Shown here in pieces: positions 15,486 to 24,945 of a DNA stretch of 37,476 nucleotides. Each line of letters starts with the position of its first letter. Positions within the stretch are counted from its first letter, which is position 1. The stretch covers positions 1 through 37,476 of the forward strand of contig JAFYWB010000016.1 in assembly GCA_017549025.1 (NCBI GenBank). The letters run 5' to 3'. Made by a program: the position numbers and the translations under genes. The notes beneath the pieces are model-generated. The model was given only the letters and a program-made list of their open reading frames with translations. It had not been told where the DNA came from and did no database searches. Source of the DNA: Treponema sp. GTDB taxonomy: Bacteria > Spirochaetota > Spirochaetia > Treponematales > Treponemataceae.

Positions 15486-16178
15486 TTATTCTGAAAATAA
15501 AAAGTTGTTGAAATTATTTGCATCTGATGGGGCATCGTATACAAATCGTTGATCGGGAAGATTTTGATTCAAGCTATAATTATAGAAATAAAATACAAAG
15601 GTCTGGCCCTGAGTAGTCAAGGCTTCTACCTGACGGATGAGCTTGGTCTCTGGTACAATGGCCAGCTTAATACGACGGAAGCCTTCAGATGAATTTCTGG
15701 GATAAAGTATGAGCTTGATAACCTGCTCAGGGTTGCTTTCACTGAGGGGAACGGGATCTTGTCCCACCTCGTAGGCCACTGAGTAATAGCGGCTCAGTAG
15801 TGCCAGGCCCTGGGGAGTGGCTAAATTCATTCCCGCCTTGTCGGTGGAGGGAGAAACGGTCTGCTTCAGGTTGGAGGAAATACCAGGCAAGTGAATGGTG
15901 AGTGTATCGCCATTAAACAGGATAACCTGCTCTTTGGGGTTAGAAAAATCAATCCGCAAAAGGTTTGGCCGTTTAAAGGAAACCTGTCCCTGCATTTGGC
16001 TTCGGCCAGCGGTAATGTTCATGGTAGCCTCATAGTCTCTGATTGTTCCATAGTATTCAGAAACAGACTGGAAAAAGCTGGCAGCTGTGGTAATGTTCTG
16101 GGCAGAAAGCTGGGCAATACCAGCCAACAGCAGGATTGTTACAATAAAAATAGTTTGAAGATTATGTTTTTTTGTCAA
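15486..16178 (-). CDS. LolA-family outer-membrane lipoprotein carrier-like protein
   Basis: 230 residues from a TTG at 16178. The open frame extends to 16235, but the promoter (-35 16235-16230, -10 16212-16207) lies in that stretch, and GGAGAG sits nine bases before the TTG, giving a clean signal peptide (MTKKH..., hydrophobic core, cleavage after LSA). The mature part shows the LolA pattern: SEYYGTIRDYEATMNI, QGQVSFKRPNLLRIDFSNP, QVILFNGDTLTIHLP and EALTTQGQTFVFYFYNY. LolA carries lipoproteins across the periplasm to LolB. It is the first gene of the lolA-rodZ-rimO-pcrA-hflX operon. The start choice is an inference; ATG 16193 is the alternative. Confidence 0.83.
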   Translation of the reverse strand: MTKKHNLQTIFIVTILLLAGIAQLSAQNITTAASFFQSVSEYYGTIRDYEATMNITAGRSQMQGQVSFKRPNLLRIDFSNPKEQVILFNGDTLTIHLPGISSNLKQTVSPSTDKAGMNLATPQGLALLSRYYSVAYEVGQDPVPLSESNPEQVIKLILYPRNSSEGFRRIKLAIVPETKLIRQVEALTTQGQTFVFYFYNYSLNQNLPDQRFVYDAPSDANNFNNFLFSE

Positions 16179-16206
16179 GTGAATGCTCTCCATATATACA
16201 GTTTCC

Positions 16207-16235
16207 ATATTAGAGAAGAAAGAGGGTAAAGTCAA
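16207..16235 (-). promoter_or_regulatory. Sigma-70 promoter of the lolA-rodZ-rimO-pcrA-hflX operon
   Basis: Minus strand TTGACT (16235-16230), 17-base spacer, TAATAT (16212-16207). It excludes the two most upstream ATG codons of the lolA frame as starts. Confidence 0.8.
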
Positions 16236-16306
16236 GCAAGGGGGAATTTGACAAAACTATTTCCCTGCAAGAATTAGAGTGATTTTGCACTAGGATTTGT
16301 GGCTTG

Positions 16307-16337
16307 AAAAAAAAGGGCTGCCCTAGTGGAGCAGCCC
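16307..16337 (-). terminator. Rho-independent terminator of groEL
   Basis: On the minus strand GGGCTGC (16337-16331) pairs with GCAGCCC (16321-16315) around a 9-base loop and runs into eight T's. It separates groEL from the lolA operon promoter. Confidence 0.9.
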
Positions 16338-16390
16338 ATTGTATCACTATTTAGAAGTAGCTTTTATCCGATATTTGCTGGATTGTGGAA

Positions 16391-18079
<1,689 letters not shown>

Positions 18080-18095
18080 TTATTATCTTAAACTA

Positions 18096-18124
18096 AAGAT
18101 ATAAAATATTTTGCTGAATGGCAA
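18096..18124 (-). promoter_or_regulatory. groEL promoter
   Basis: Minus strand TTGCCA (18124-18119), 17 bases, TATCTT (18101-18096). The -10 box forms one arm of a small inverted repeat, TATCTT (18084-18089) and AAGATA (18096-18101). The leader to the ATG is about 60 bases. Confidence 0.6.
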
Positions 18125-18141
18125 GTAAAGTGGAGTAAGTT

Positions 18142-19725
18142 GTGAAAAAAATAAACTGGGGTATTGTGGGAGCTGGTCGTATTGCAGCCTCCTTTGCCGA
18201 AGCCTTAAAAACTTCTCAAGATTCAGTGTGTTATGCCGTGGCTTCTCGAAATGGGCAGCGAGGACAGGAATTTGCTCAAAAGTGGGGCTTTGATAAGGTA
18301 TATACCGATTATGATAGCCTCTTTGCAGATGAAGCTGTTGATGCAGTGTATATTGCTACTCCCCACATGAATCACGCTGCCTTGTCCATTGCCGCATTAA
18401 AGGCGGGGAAGGCAGTGCTGTGCGAAAAGGCTGCCACGGTAAACGCCCGTGAATTGCAGGATGTGTACCAGATAGTATCTGAAACAAATGGGCTGTACGT
18501 TGAAGCCCTGTGGACAAAGTTCAATCCCACCTTCCGTAAGGCCCTTGAATGGGTTTCCACTGGTCGTATTGGAAAACTGAAGGCAATTTATGCTGATTTC
18601 TGTATTGCTCGAACTGCTGATGCAGTGTACAAGGATCCTGAGTATCCCATGAATCGGCTCTATGACATAAATCTAGCTGGAGGAGCCTTGCTCGACGTGG
18701 GAATTTATCCTGTAACGGCAGCTCTTTCCATGGTGGAAGCCGCTTCTGTAAATCCTGAGGATGAAAAATCCTTGTATCCCGATACCATTGAGGCCGTTGC
18801 TCGCATGACAGAAACGGGCGTGGATGCCTTTGACAGCATTTCTCTGAAAATTGGTGATGTTGTAGCAAATCTCACCTGTGCCATCGACACTGAATGTGGC
18901 TCCGTACTGAAGGAAGCTCGCATTGTGGGAACAGAGGGCACCATTATTCTGCCCTATTTCTGGATGGCTCAGGAAGCCCAGCTGATTTCCAATCAAGAGG
19001 AGGTGGTGGAAAAATTCTCCCATCCCTTTGCGGTAAACGGCTACGAATACGAGATTGAAGATTTCTGCAATTGTATGAAGACAAGAGCTGCAGGTCTTTT
19101 GATAAAGGAATCCATGCTTCATACCCATAGCCAGAGCTTGCGGGTAATTCGGGTGCTGGATGCCATCCGCAGCAAGATTGGCTTGGTGTATCCCTTTGAA
19201 GATTGTGGCTACGTGATTAAGGAAGAAACTCAAAGTCCTGTGGAAATTACTGCCAAGGGCGTGCGATCAAAGCCCAACGAAATTACGGTGTATACTGATG
19301 GAGGCTGCGCTGGAAATCCTGGTCCTGGTGGTTGGGGCTGTGTGATTTTGGCAGACAAGATGGAATACACCGTTTCTGGTGGAGAAGCTCTTACCACCAA
19401 TAACCGCATGGAGCTAAGTGCTGCTATTGCGGCTCTTTCTGCCATTGACCAAAATCAGGAATGGCGAGAGCAGGCTATTACCGTCCATATTGACAGTCAG
19501 TATGTGAAAAATGGCATTACCTCTTGGATTCGTTCTTGGAAGAAAAATGGCTGGAAAAACTCCGAAAAGCAGCCAGTAAAGAATCGTGATTTATGGGAAA
19601 TCCTTGATGAGTTAAATGGCAAGCTGAATGTAAGCTGGAAGTGGGTAAAGGGTCATTCCGGCAACAAGTATAATGACTTGTGCGATTCTTTGGCCACCAA
19701 GGAAGCTGCAAAGTATAGCCAATAA
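18142..19725 (+). CDS. Fusion protein: Gfo/Idh/MocA oxidoreductase plus ribonuclease HI
   Basis: 527 residues from a GTG with GGAG seven bases upstream. Residues 1-350 are a complete Gfo/Idh/MocA dehydrogenase: NAD(P)-binding GAGRIA (10-15), Glu95-Lys96 in VLCEKAATV, and GGALLDVGIYP (180-190), the form found in dihydrodiol-dehydrogenase-like members. A linker of about 25 residues follows. Residues 380-527 are a full RNase HI with the active site Asp386 (YTDGG), Glu424 (MEL), Asp451 (HIDSQYV), His505 (KGHSG) and Asp512 (YNDLCD). Both halves keep catalytic residues, so it should both bind a nucleotide cofactor and cut RNA in RNA:DNA hybrids. No stop or frameshift separates the halves. The gene is divergent from groEL. 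The combination is unusual. Confidence 0.93.
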   Translation: MKKINWGIVGAGRIAASFAEALKTSQDSVCYAVASRNGQRGQEFAQKWGFDKVYTDYDSLFADEAVDAVYIATPHMNHAALSIAALKAGKAVLCEKAATVNARELQDVYQIVSETNGLYVEALWTKFNPTFRKALEWVSTGRIGKLKAIYADFCIARTADAVYKDPEYPMNRLYDINLAGGALLDVGIYPVTAALSMVEAASVNPEDEKSLYPDTIEAVARMTETGVDAFDSISLKIGDVVANLTCAIDTECGSVLKEARIVGTEGTIILPYFWMAQEAQLISNQEEVVEKFSHPFAVNGYEYEIEDFCNCMKTRAAGLLIKESMLHTHSQSLRVIRVLDAIRSKIGLVYPFEDCGYVIKEETQSPVEITAKGVRSKPNEITVYTDGGCAGNPGPGGWGCVILADKMEYTVSGGEALTTNNRMELSAAIAALSAIDQNQEWREQAITVHIDSQYVKNGITSWIRSWKKNGWKNSEKQPVKNRDLWEILDELNGKLNVSWKWVKGHSGNKYNDLCDSLATKEAAKYSQ

Positions 19726-19750
19726 AGTCCCAATAAGTTTTTAAAACGGA

Positions 19751-19815
19751 AAAGCCAGCATCGAGATGAAGTGAACTTTATATGAAGCGTGCTTCATCAA
19801 GGTGCTGGCTTTTTT
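19751..19815. terminator. Long two-stem terminator between convergent genes
   Basis: AAAGCCAGCA (19751-19760) pairs with TGCTGGCTTT (19803-19812), enclosing a second stem GATGAAG (19765-19771) with CTTCATC (19792-19798). A T run follows on the plus strand and an A run precedes, so it can work in both directions. Confidence 0.8.
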
Positions 19816-19923
19816 GCTGCAAGTCAAGCCTGACTCTTAATTGCTGCAAGTCAAGCCTGACTCTTAATTACTGTGAGTCAGGGCTGACTTTTAATTACTG
19901 AGAGTCAGGGCTGATTTTTAATT
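19816..19923. repeat. 27-bp tandem repeat array, four units plus a partial fifth inside the adjacent gene
   Basis: Units start at 19816, 19843, 19870 and 19897; a fifth, partial unit (19924 on) is the 3' end of the binding-protein gene. Units 1 and 2 are identical; units 3 and 4 differ by a few bases. Each contains AGTCA(AG/GG)SCTGACT-like dyad symmetry, with perfect 6-base arms in unit 3. On the minus strand each unit is nine codons in frame with the gene and re-encodes its DSQ-stop end; the two distal units have lost the stop. Confidence 0.9.
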
Positions 19924-20761
19924 ATTGTGAGTCAGCGAGTAGGTTGGCTTCACCAACGAACTGGTTGATCTTGTCTTCTGCTACCAAGCGGGCAATAGTT
20001 GCATTGATGGCGGCAACAAGCTCAGGGCTATTCTTCTTAACGGCAACAGCGGAACCACCTTCGTTATCCAAGAAGGAGTAAGAAGCCAGAACCAAGTCGG
20101 GATTGCGCTTTACGTAGGCATCGGCTACAGGCAGCTCAGCAATAACAGCTTCAATCTTGTTGTTCTTTACTTCCATAATCAAGTCGGGCAATGCTCCCAA
20201 TTCCTTAATCTGGGGATGGTTTTCATCCAAAGCAGCTCCAGTTACACCCTTAATCTGCTCCTTAGCAATGCCCACCTGAATTGCACCACGCTGAGCACCA
20301 ATCAGTACGTCCTTGAGGGAAGCTGCATCTGCACCATACTTTGCTTCATCAGCCACACGGATAACAGCTCCGTGAACAGCCTGATAGTAAATGTCGGAGA
20401 AATCTACGTTCTGGCGGCGCTCTTCGGTGGGAGTCATTCCAGAAATAACCATATCTACGTTGCCAGAAACGAGGGCTGCCAAAAGTCCGTCAAAGCTCAT
20501 GTCCTTGATTTCCAGCTCAACACCCAAATCCTTGGCGATTTCCTTGGCCAACTCAATGTCAAATCCTACGATGGTGTCCTTGCCATCAACCAGTGCGTGG
20601 AACTCATAGGGAGGATAGTCGGCAGAAGTTCCCAGGATAATCTTTCCTGATGCCTTAATTTTGTCCAAAGCGGATCCACTCTTTGAATCCTTTGCTCCAC
20701 CAGCCACTACGGGGAAAATCACCATAAGGGCAGCGAGAATAGCCAATGTTCTTCTAAGCAT
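19922..20761 (-). CDS. Polar amino-acid-type periplasmic substrate-binding protein (SBP_bac_3)
   Basis: 279 residues. A signal peptide (about 1-20; no lipobox Cys) is followed by the type-3 binding-protein signature: KIILGTSADYPPYEF, VGFDIELAKEIAKDLGVELE, FDGLLAALVSGNVDMVISGMTPTEER and a second lobe ending in AINATIARLVAEDK. Such proteins deliver amino acids to ABC permeases; the specificity is unknown. GGAGG precedes the ATG. No permease or ATPase gene lies next to it, so it is an orphan subunit. Its last codons and stop form the partial first copy of a 27-bp repeat array that continues downstream. Confidence 0.93.
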   Translation of the reverse strand: MLRRTLAILAALMVIFPVVAGGAKDSKSGSALDKIKASGKIILGTSADYPPYEFHALVDGKDTIVGFDIELAKEIAKDLGVELEIKDMSFDGLLAALVSGNVDMVISGMTPTEERRQNVDFSDIYYQAVHGAVIRVADEAKYGADAASLKDVLIGAQRGAIQVGIAKEQIKGVTGAALDENHPQIKELGALPDLIMEVKNNKIEAVIAELPVADAYVKRNPDLVLASYSFLDNEGGSAVAVKKNSPELVAAINATIARLVAEDKINQFVGEANLLADSQ

Positions 20762-20792
20762 TATAATGCCTCCAAAATATAATTATAGCCAC

Positions 20793-20820
20793 AGTATACT
20801 GATATAGTATTTCTTTGCAA
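20793..20820 (-). promoter_or_regulatory. Promoter of the amino-acid-binding protein gene
   Basis: Minus strand TTGCAA (20820-20815), 16 bases, TATACT (20798-20793). The -10 box lies in a perfect palindrome, CAGTATACTG (20792-20801). Confidence 0.6.
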
Positions 20821-20866
20821 GGTAGGGGCAACGGCTTAAAGTTGGAAAAAATGCAACTATAGATTT

Positions 20867-20895
20867 TTGTCTATATTAAAAGTATTCTTTATGGT
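20867..20895 (+). promoter_or_regulatory. Possible sigma-70 promoter for the lipoprotein hydrolase gene
   Basis: TTGTCT (20867-20872), 17 bases, TATGGT (20890-20895). A moderate match, about 35 bases before the start codon. Confidence 0.4.
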
Positions 20896-20930
20896 AAGAT
20901 TTTCTTCAATAAATTAAAAGGTAAAGGATA

Positions 20931-22448
20931 ATGATGAAAGCTATAGCTATTTTTTCGATTATTTTTGTGTGGACACTGTTTTTTGTTGGATGTACCAATG
21001 ACTTGGTGGCTCCAGAAAATCCCGCTCTATCTGGAGATGACACTGAAGGTGGTGAATATCAATCCATTTCTTCTTCGGCTCCTGTAGCTATTTCTGCAGA
21101 ATTGGCTACCCTTTTTGACAAGGAGCTTGTTGCTGCAAACCTCACCAGCCGAAAGGTTACGCTCACCAATTATGAGGACGTGCAGGAAGCTGTATGGCAG
21201 GCTTGGAAAAAGGCCAATGCTGCAGATTTAGCAAAATTCCCCCAGCTCAAAGAATTTCCCCAAACTCATCTAGAAACAGCAGCTGCCCCAAAATGGACTG
21301 TTCCTGGAGCTTTAGGAGGCAGGGACTACGACATGCCCTACGAATATGGTTGGCTTGGTTCACAGCCAAACAAAGAATCTAATCAGGTACCAGTCTTTAT
21401 TTATTTGCATGGTTCTGGTGAGGACAGAGATTTGGAATGGCAAAATGGCTCTGATGCCTGCAAAAATTCGATTTTACGTATGTCCAACTATAGGAAAGGT
21501 GTTTTCTTTAATCCTCGTGGTCCTGATGGTTCTGATTACAATAAATGGTTTAAGACGCCATATCAAAGGGTCTGGGAAGATTTTTTGAAGGGAATTTTTT
21601 TACAGGATTATATCGATCCCTATGCAATTTTTTTAAGTGGTTATTCTGAGGGTGCTTATGCTAGTCAACGAATGGCTTCATTCTATGCTGATTATTTTAC
21701 CGGAGTTGCACCTCTTGCTGGTGGGGAGCCCTTAGAAAATGCACCTCCAGAAAATCTATTACACACAAGAATTTTTATGATTTCTCCAAACCAAGATCAT
21801 TCATTTGGAAGAAACGAGCTTACAAAAAAACTGAAAGAAACCCTAGAAGCATGGAATGCCTCGTTTAAAACAGATTCTACGCCAATACCATATGAATATT
21901 TTTCTTCAATCAATGTAGCTTATGAAGGAAAGCATGGAGATGTGCCACCCTATGAAGGGATGGGTGGTTTAACGAATATCACTCGCTATCGTACTACCAA
22001 TCCTACCGAGGTTCGTTGGGAGGATTTTCCAATGGATGGTCAAAGACGAGTTGGCTTTTATAATATCCATGTGCTGGAACGGGCTTCCACTACTGATGAG
22101 CGCACTTATTATCAGCTGAAAATCAAAAGTGACAACGCAATTTCTTTGTCAGCACAAAAGGTTTCTTATACTGTAACTAACTATTGTAGCTCAGATTCTT
22201 CCATTCCCTTGGACTATAAAAAAAACTATACTCCTGTTACTGGTGGAAAGCTTCGGATTTATCTTCATCCCTACATGAATAATTTAGATCTCACTAAGCC
22301 CATAACAATAACCATTAACGAAGGGGCACCTCAGCAGCTTCAGCCAGTGGTTTCGGTTCAAGCCATGGTAGATAGCGTAAAAGCCTTCTTTGATTCTCAG
22401 CGAATATATCCTGCATATATCGAAGTGGACTTGACTCCCCAAAAATAA
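20931..22448 (+). CDS. Lipoprotein alpha/beta hydrolase (putative secreted esterase/peptidase)
   Basis: 505 residues. An N-terminal hydrophobic helix ends in FFVGC (Cys21), a relaxed spirochaetal lipobox, so the protein is probably lipid-anchored and exported. The hydrolase domain shows the oxyanion motif HGSGED (160-165), the nucleophile elbow GYSEG (Ser239), a candidate acid Asp289 (NQDHSFG) and His335 (GKHGD). This resembles the feruloyl-esterase/PHB-depolymerase-like group. The C-terminal 150 residues look like a beta domain, perhaps carbohydrate-binding. AAAGGATA precedes the start; the ATG three bases later is equally possible. Single gene with its own terminator. Substrate unknown. Confidence 0.78.
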   Translation: MMKAIAIFSIIFVWTLFFVGCTNDLVAPENPALSGDDTEGGEYQSISSSAPVAISAELATLFDKELVAANLTSRKVTLTNYEDVQEAVWQAWKKANAADLAKFPQLKEFPQTHLETAAAPKWTVPGALGGRDYDMPYEYGWLGSQPNKESNQVPVFIYLHGSGEDRDLEWQNGSDACKNSILRMSNYRKGVFFNPRGPDGSDYNKWFKTPYQRVWEDFLKGIFLQDYIDPYAIFLSGYSEGAYASQRMASFYADYFTGVAPLAGGEPLENAPPENLLHTRIFMISPNQDHSFGRNELTKKLKETLEAWNASFKTDSTPIPYEYFSSINVAYEGKHGDVPPYEGMGGLTNITRYRTTNPTEVRWEDFPMDGQRRVGFYNIHVLERASTTDERTYYQLKIKSDNAISLSAQKVSYTVTNYCSSDSSIPLDYKKNYTPVTGGKLRIYLHPYMNNLDLTKPITITINEGAPQQLQPVVSVQAMVDSVKAFFDSQRIYPAYIEVDLTPQK

Positions 22449-22467
22449 TTGTTCTGTAGTTTAATGA

Positions 22468-22501
22468 AAAAGCAGGGAAGAAGATGAGTTTCCCTGCTTT
22501 T
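22468..22501. terminator. Rho-independent terminator after the lipoprotein hydrolase gene
   Basis: AAAAGCAGGGAA-type arms (22468-22479 and 22490-22501) form a 12-bp stem with T's after it on the plus strand. Confidence 0.88.
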
Positions 22502-22619
22502 CTTTTCTAAAAAACACCTTTTAAAAGAAAAAATTATTTATTTCACCAATTTTCTATATTGAAGATAACGATTAAATCCTATAGAATTATGCGAATAATT
22601 ATTTAACAGGATGTAAAAG

Positions 22620-23567
22620 ATGGGAAAATACTTGATTAAGCGGGTGTTGATGGCTCTGTTTACGGTTTTTTTAGTAGCCACAGTTACCTTCTTCCTGATG
22701 AATGCAGTGCCAGGTAATCCTTGGCTTAGCGACAAGACGCCACCTCAAAGCGTTATCGATGCGTTGAATGCAAAGTATGGTCTGGATAAGCCCCTTCCTG
22801 AGCAGTATCTCCGGTACATGGGAAATTTGCTGCAGGGTGATTTTGGTGCTTCCATCAAGATGTCCAAGAATAGGCCTGTGCTGGAAATGATTACGGAAAA
22901 GTTTCCCATTTCCGCCAGCCTCGGTATTGTTGCAGTAGCTTGGGCTGCCTTGGTGGGTATTCCCCTGGGCTGTCTTGCAGCCTACCGCCGAGGAAAATTA
23001 GTAGACAGTGTTTTGCGTGTTGTCACCACCTTGGGAGTTTCTCTTCCCAGCTTTGTTGTGGCCACCACACTGATGGTCTTGTTCTGTGGTGGTATTCCTG
23101 CTCTTCATTTTTTCCCCAATACCTTTTCTGCAGCCAACGGTATTCGGGGCTATGTATTGCCCTGCTTCTGTTTGGGATTGTATCCCATGTGTTACATCGC
23201 CCGTTTGACTCGCTCCTCCATGCTGGATGCCATCAATCAGGAGTACATCAAAACAGCCTATGCCAAGGGACTTTCTGTTGTGCCCATCGTGTTTAAACAC
23301 GCCCTGCGAAATGCCCTTATTCCCGTTATTACCTACATTGGCCCTCTTACCGCCTTTACCCTGTGTGGTGGATTCGTGGTAGAAAATGTCTTTGGTATTC
23401 CTGGCTTGGGAAAGGCCTTCGTTCAGTCCATCACCGCCCTGGACTATCCCATGATTATGGGAACTGCCATCTTCTTGGCAACCTTCATAGTGGTGATGAA
23501 TCTTCTGGTGGACATCATGTACAAGGTGGTGGATCCTCGCATTAATCTCACCCAGGGAGCAAGCTGA
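22620..23567 (+). CDS. oppB: Oligopeptide ABC transporter permease OppB
   Basis: 315 residues with six membrane helices. It opens with the standard YLIKRVLMALFTVFLV helix and NAVPGNPW, and the permease 'EAA' loop reads EYIKTAYAKGL...HALRNALIPV (about 205-235), the site that docks the ATPases. AGGA lies upstream of the ATG. It is the first gene of oppBCDF and ends two bases before oppC. No binding protein (oppA) gene is adjacent; the transporter must use one encoded elsewhere. Oligopeptide versus dipeptide or nickel cannot be decided from the permease alone. Confidence 0.93.
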   Translation: MGKYLIKRVLMALFTVFLVATVTFFLMNAVPGNPWLSDKTPPQSVIDALNAKYGLDKPLPEQYLRYMGNLLQGDFGASIKMSKNRPVLEMITEKFPISASLGIVAVAWAALVGIPLGCLAAYRRGKLVDSVLRVVTTLGVSLPSFVVATTLMVLFCGGIPALHFFPNTFSAANGIRGYVLPCFCLGLYPMCYIARLTRSSMLDAINQEYIKTAYAKGLSVVPIVFKHALRNALIPVITYIGPLTAFTLCGGFVVENVFGIPGLGKAFVQSITALDYPMIMGTAIFLATFIVVMNLLVDIMYKVVDPRINLTQGAS

Positions 23568-23569
23568 TT

Positions 23570-24907
23570 ATGAGTGAAAAGAAGATTGTTATTGGTTCTT
23601 TGCAGCCAGACATTGAAGATATTCTGAAGTGGAATGAATTTAATCCTGATGATTTTGCAAAGGCTCAGGAGTCTGAAAAAGAAGATTTTATTCCCCTGCG
23701 TGCCAGTGTTTCCTATTGGGCAGATGCTTGGCGTCGACTGAGAAAAAATACCGTGGCTATGGTGGCCTTAGGTGTGCTTATTTTTATTTCCTTCTTTGCC
23801 TTTTTAGGACCAGTGATTGTTCCCTATGGCTACGAGGAATTTAACCGTGGTGCAGAAAACCTGCATCCTTGGCATACCTCTTTGGAAGACCAGCTGAAAT
23901 TGGCAGAGGCCATGGAGGTAAAAAGCCCAGAAGAAGCAGTTGCTGCTGCCCAGGCTGAGGCTGCCGCTCAGGGAAAAACCTTATCTGCCGTGGAATTGGC
24001 CCAGATTCGAGCAAAGGCTCGTTCTAAAACCCAGATCAAGGATGAAGACGGAAAGGTGCTTTCTGGGGCTGCCTTGGAAAAGCACTTGAGAAAGGAGCTG
24101 GGAATTAGCAACAAGCTCTTTGGCTATTCTCGTGCTGAACTGGAACGAAAGGCGGCGGGAGAATCCGTATTCCCCCACGTTTTTGGTACCGATAAGTTCG
24201 GACGAGACACCATGGTTCGTGTAATGATTGGTACACGAGTTTCCATGATTGTCGGTGTGGCCGCCGCCTTACTGGTGCTTTTGATTGGTTCGCTGTACGG
24301 CTCCATTTCTGGCTACTTTGGTGGCAAGGTGGACGTGGTGATGCAGCGAATCGTAGAAGTGATTTATTCTGTGCCAGAGGTTCTTGTAATTCTGCTGTTG
24401 TCTGCCATGCTGGGAGAAGCCATGAAGGCCTACGCCAGCTCCGGTGGCTTTGGTGCTGACTTGGTAAGTAAGATGGGTGCCAACTTGATTTCCATGTTTA
24501 TGGCCTTTGGTATGCTGTACTGGGTTGGTATGAGCCGCATTATCCGTGGACAGGTTCTGCAGGTAAAGCAGCAGGAATACGTGACTGCCGCCAAGGCACT
24601 GGGAGCTTCCCATGCTCGTATTATTCGCCGTCACCTGTTGCCAAACTGTATCGGTCAGCTGGTAGTAACCACCTGTTTGCAGATTCCCTCTGCCATCTTC
24701 TTGGAGTCCTTCCTGTCCTACCTTGGTGTAGGAATTTCTGCTCCCATGACCAGTCTTGGATCCATGGCGGCAGAGGCTACCCAGGGAATGTACACCTATC
24801 CCTATCGACTTTTGTTCCCAGCCTTTGTGCTGAGTATTATGATTCTCTCCTTCAATCTGTTTGGAGATGGCCTGCGGGATGCTTTGGACCCACGGCTTAA
24901 GAAATAA
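23570..24907 (+). CDS. oppC: Oligopeptide ABC transporter permease OppC with large insertion
   Basis: 445 residues, about 140 more than usual OppC. After the cytoplasmic N-tail and first membrane helix (about 61-85) comes an extra, charged, Ala/Lys/Glu-rich stretch at about 100-200 (EEAVAAAQAEAAAQ, LAQIRAKARSKTQ), before the conserved VFGTDKFGRD (204-213). The remaining five helices and the EAA loop (EYVTAAKALGASHARIIRRHLLPN split over about 340-365) are standard; the C-terminus ends in DGLRDALDPRLKK as in the family. By topology the insertion would be periplasmic, where the binding protein docks. Second gene of oppBCDF. Confidence 0.93.
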   Translation: MSEKKIVIGSLQPDIEDILKWNEFNPDDFAKAQESEKEDFIPLRASVSYWADAWRRLRKNTVAMVALGVLIFISFFAFLGPVIVPYGYEEFNRGAENLHPWHTSLEDQLKLAEAMEVKSPEEAVAAAQAEAAAQGKTLSAVELAQIRAKARSKTQIKDEDGKVLSGAALEKHLRKELGISNKLFGYSRAELERKAAGESVFPHVFGTDKFGRDTMVRVMIGTRVSMIVGVAAALLVLLIGSLYGSISGYFGGKVDVVMQRIVEVIYSVPEVLVILLLSAMLGEAMKAYASSGGFGADLVSKMGANLISMFMAFGMLYWVGMSRIIRGQVLQVKQQEYVTAAKALGASHARIIRRHLLPNCIGQLVVTTCLQIPSAIFLESFLSYLGVGISAPMTSLGSMAAEATQGMYTYPYRLLFPAFVLSIMILSFNLFGDGLRDALDPRLKK

Positions 24908-24945
24908 TGAGGGGCGAAAAAGCCACTCAAACAAAGGAGTGAATT

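Noticed and set aside
16179-16235. Longer N-terminus for the LolA-like protein (starts at 16235, 16208 or 16193)
   Set aside because: A strong promoter occupies the stretch and the TTG at 16178 has the better ribosome binding site and gives a normal signal peptide; ATG 16193 cannot be fully excluded.
19816-19923. CRISPR array
   Set aside because: The 27-bp units are contiguous with no spacers; no cas genes are present.
20850-20880. Second ECF-type promoter (TGCAACT...GTCTA) before the lipoprotein hydrolase
   Set aside because: The boxes are only about nine bases apart, not about 15 as in the operon promoter at 8603-8630.
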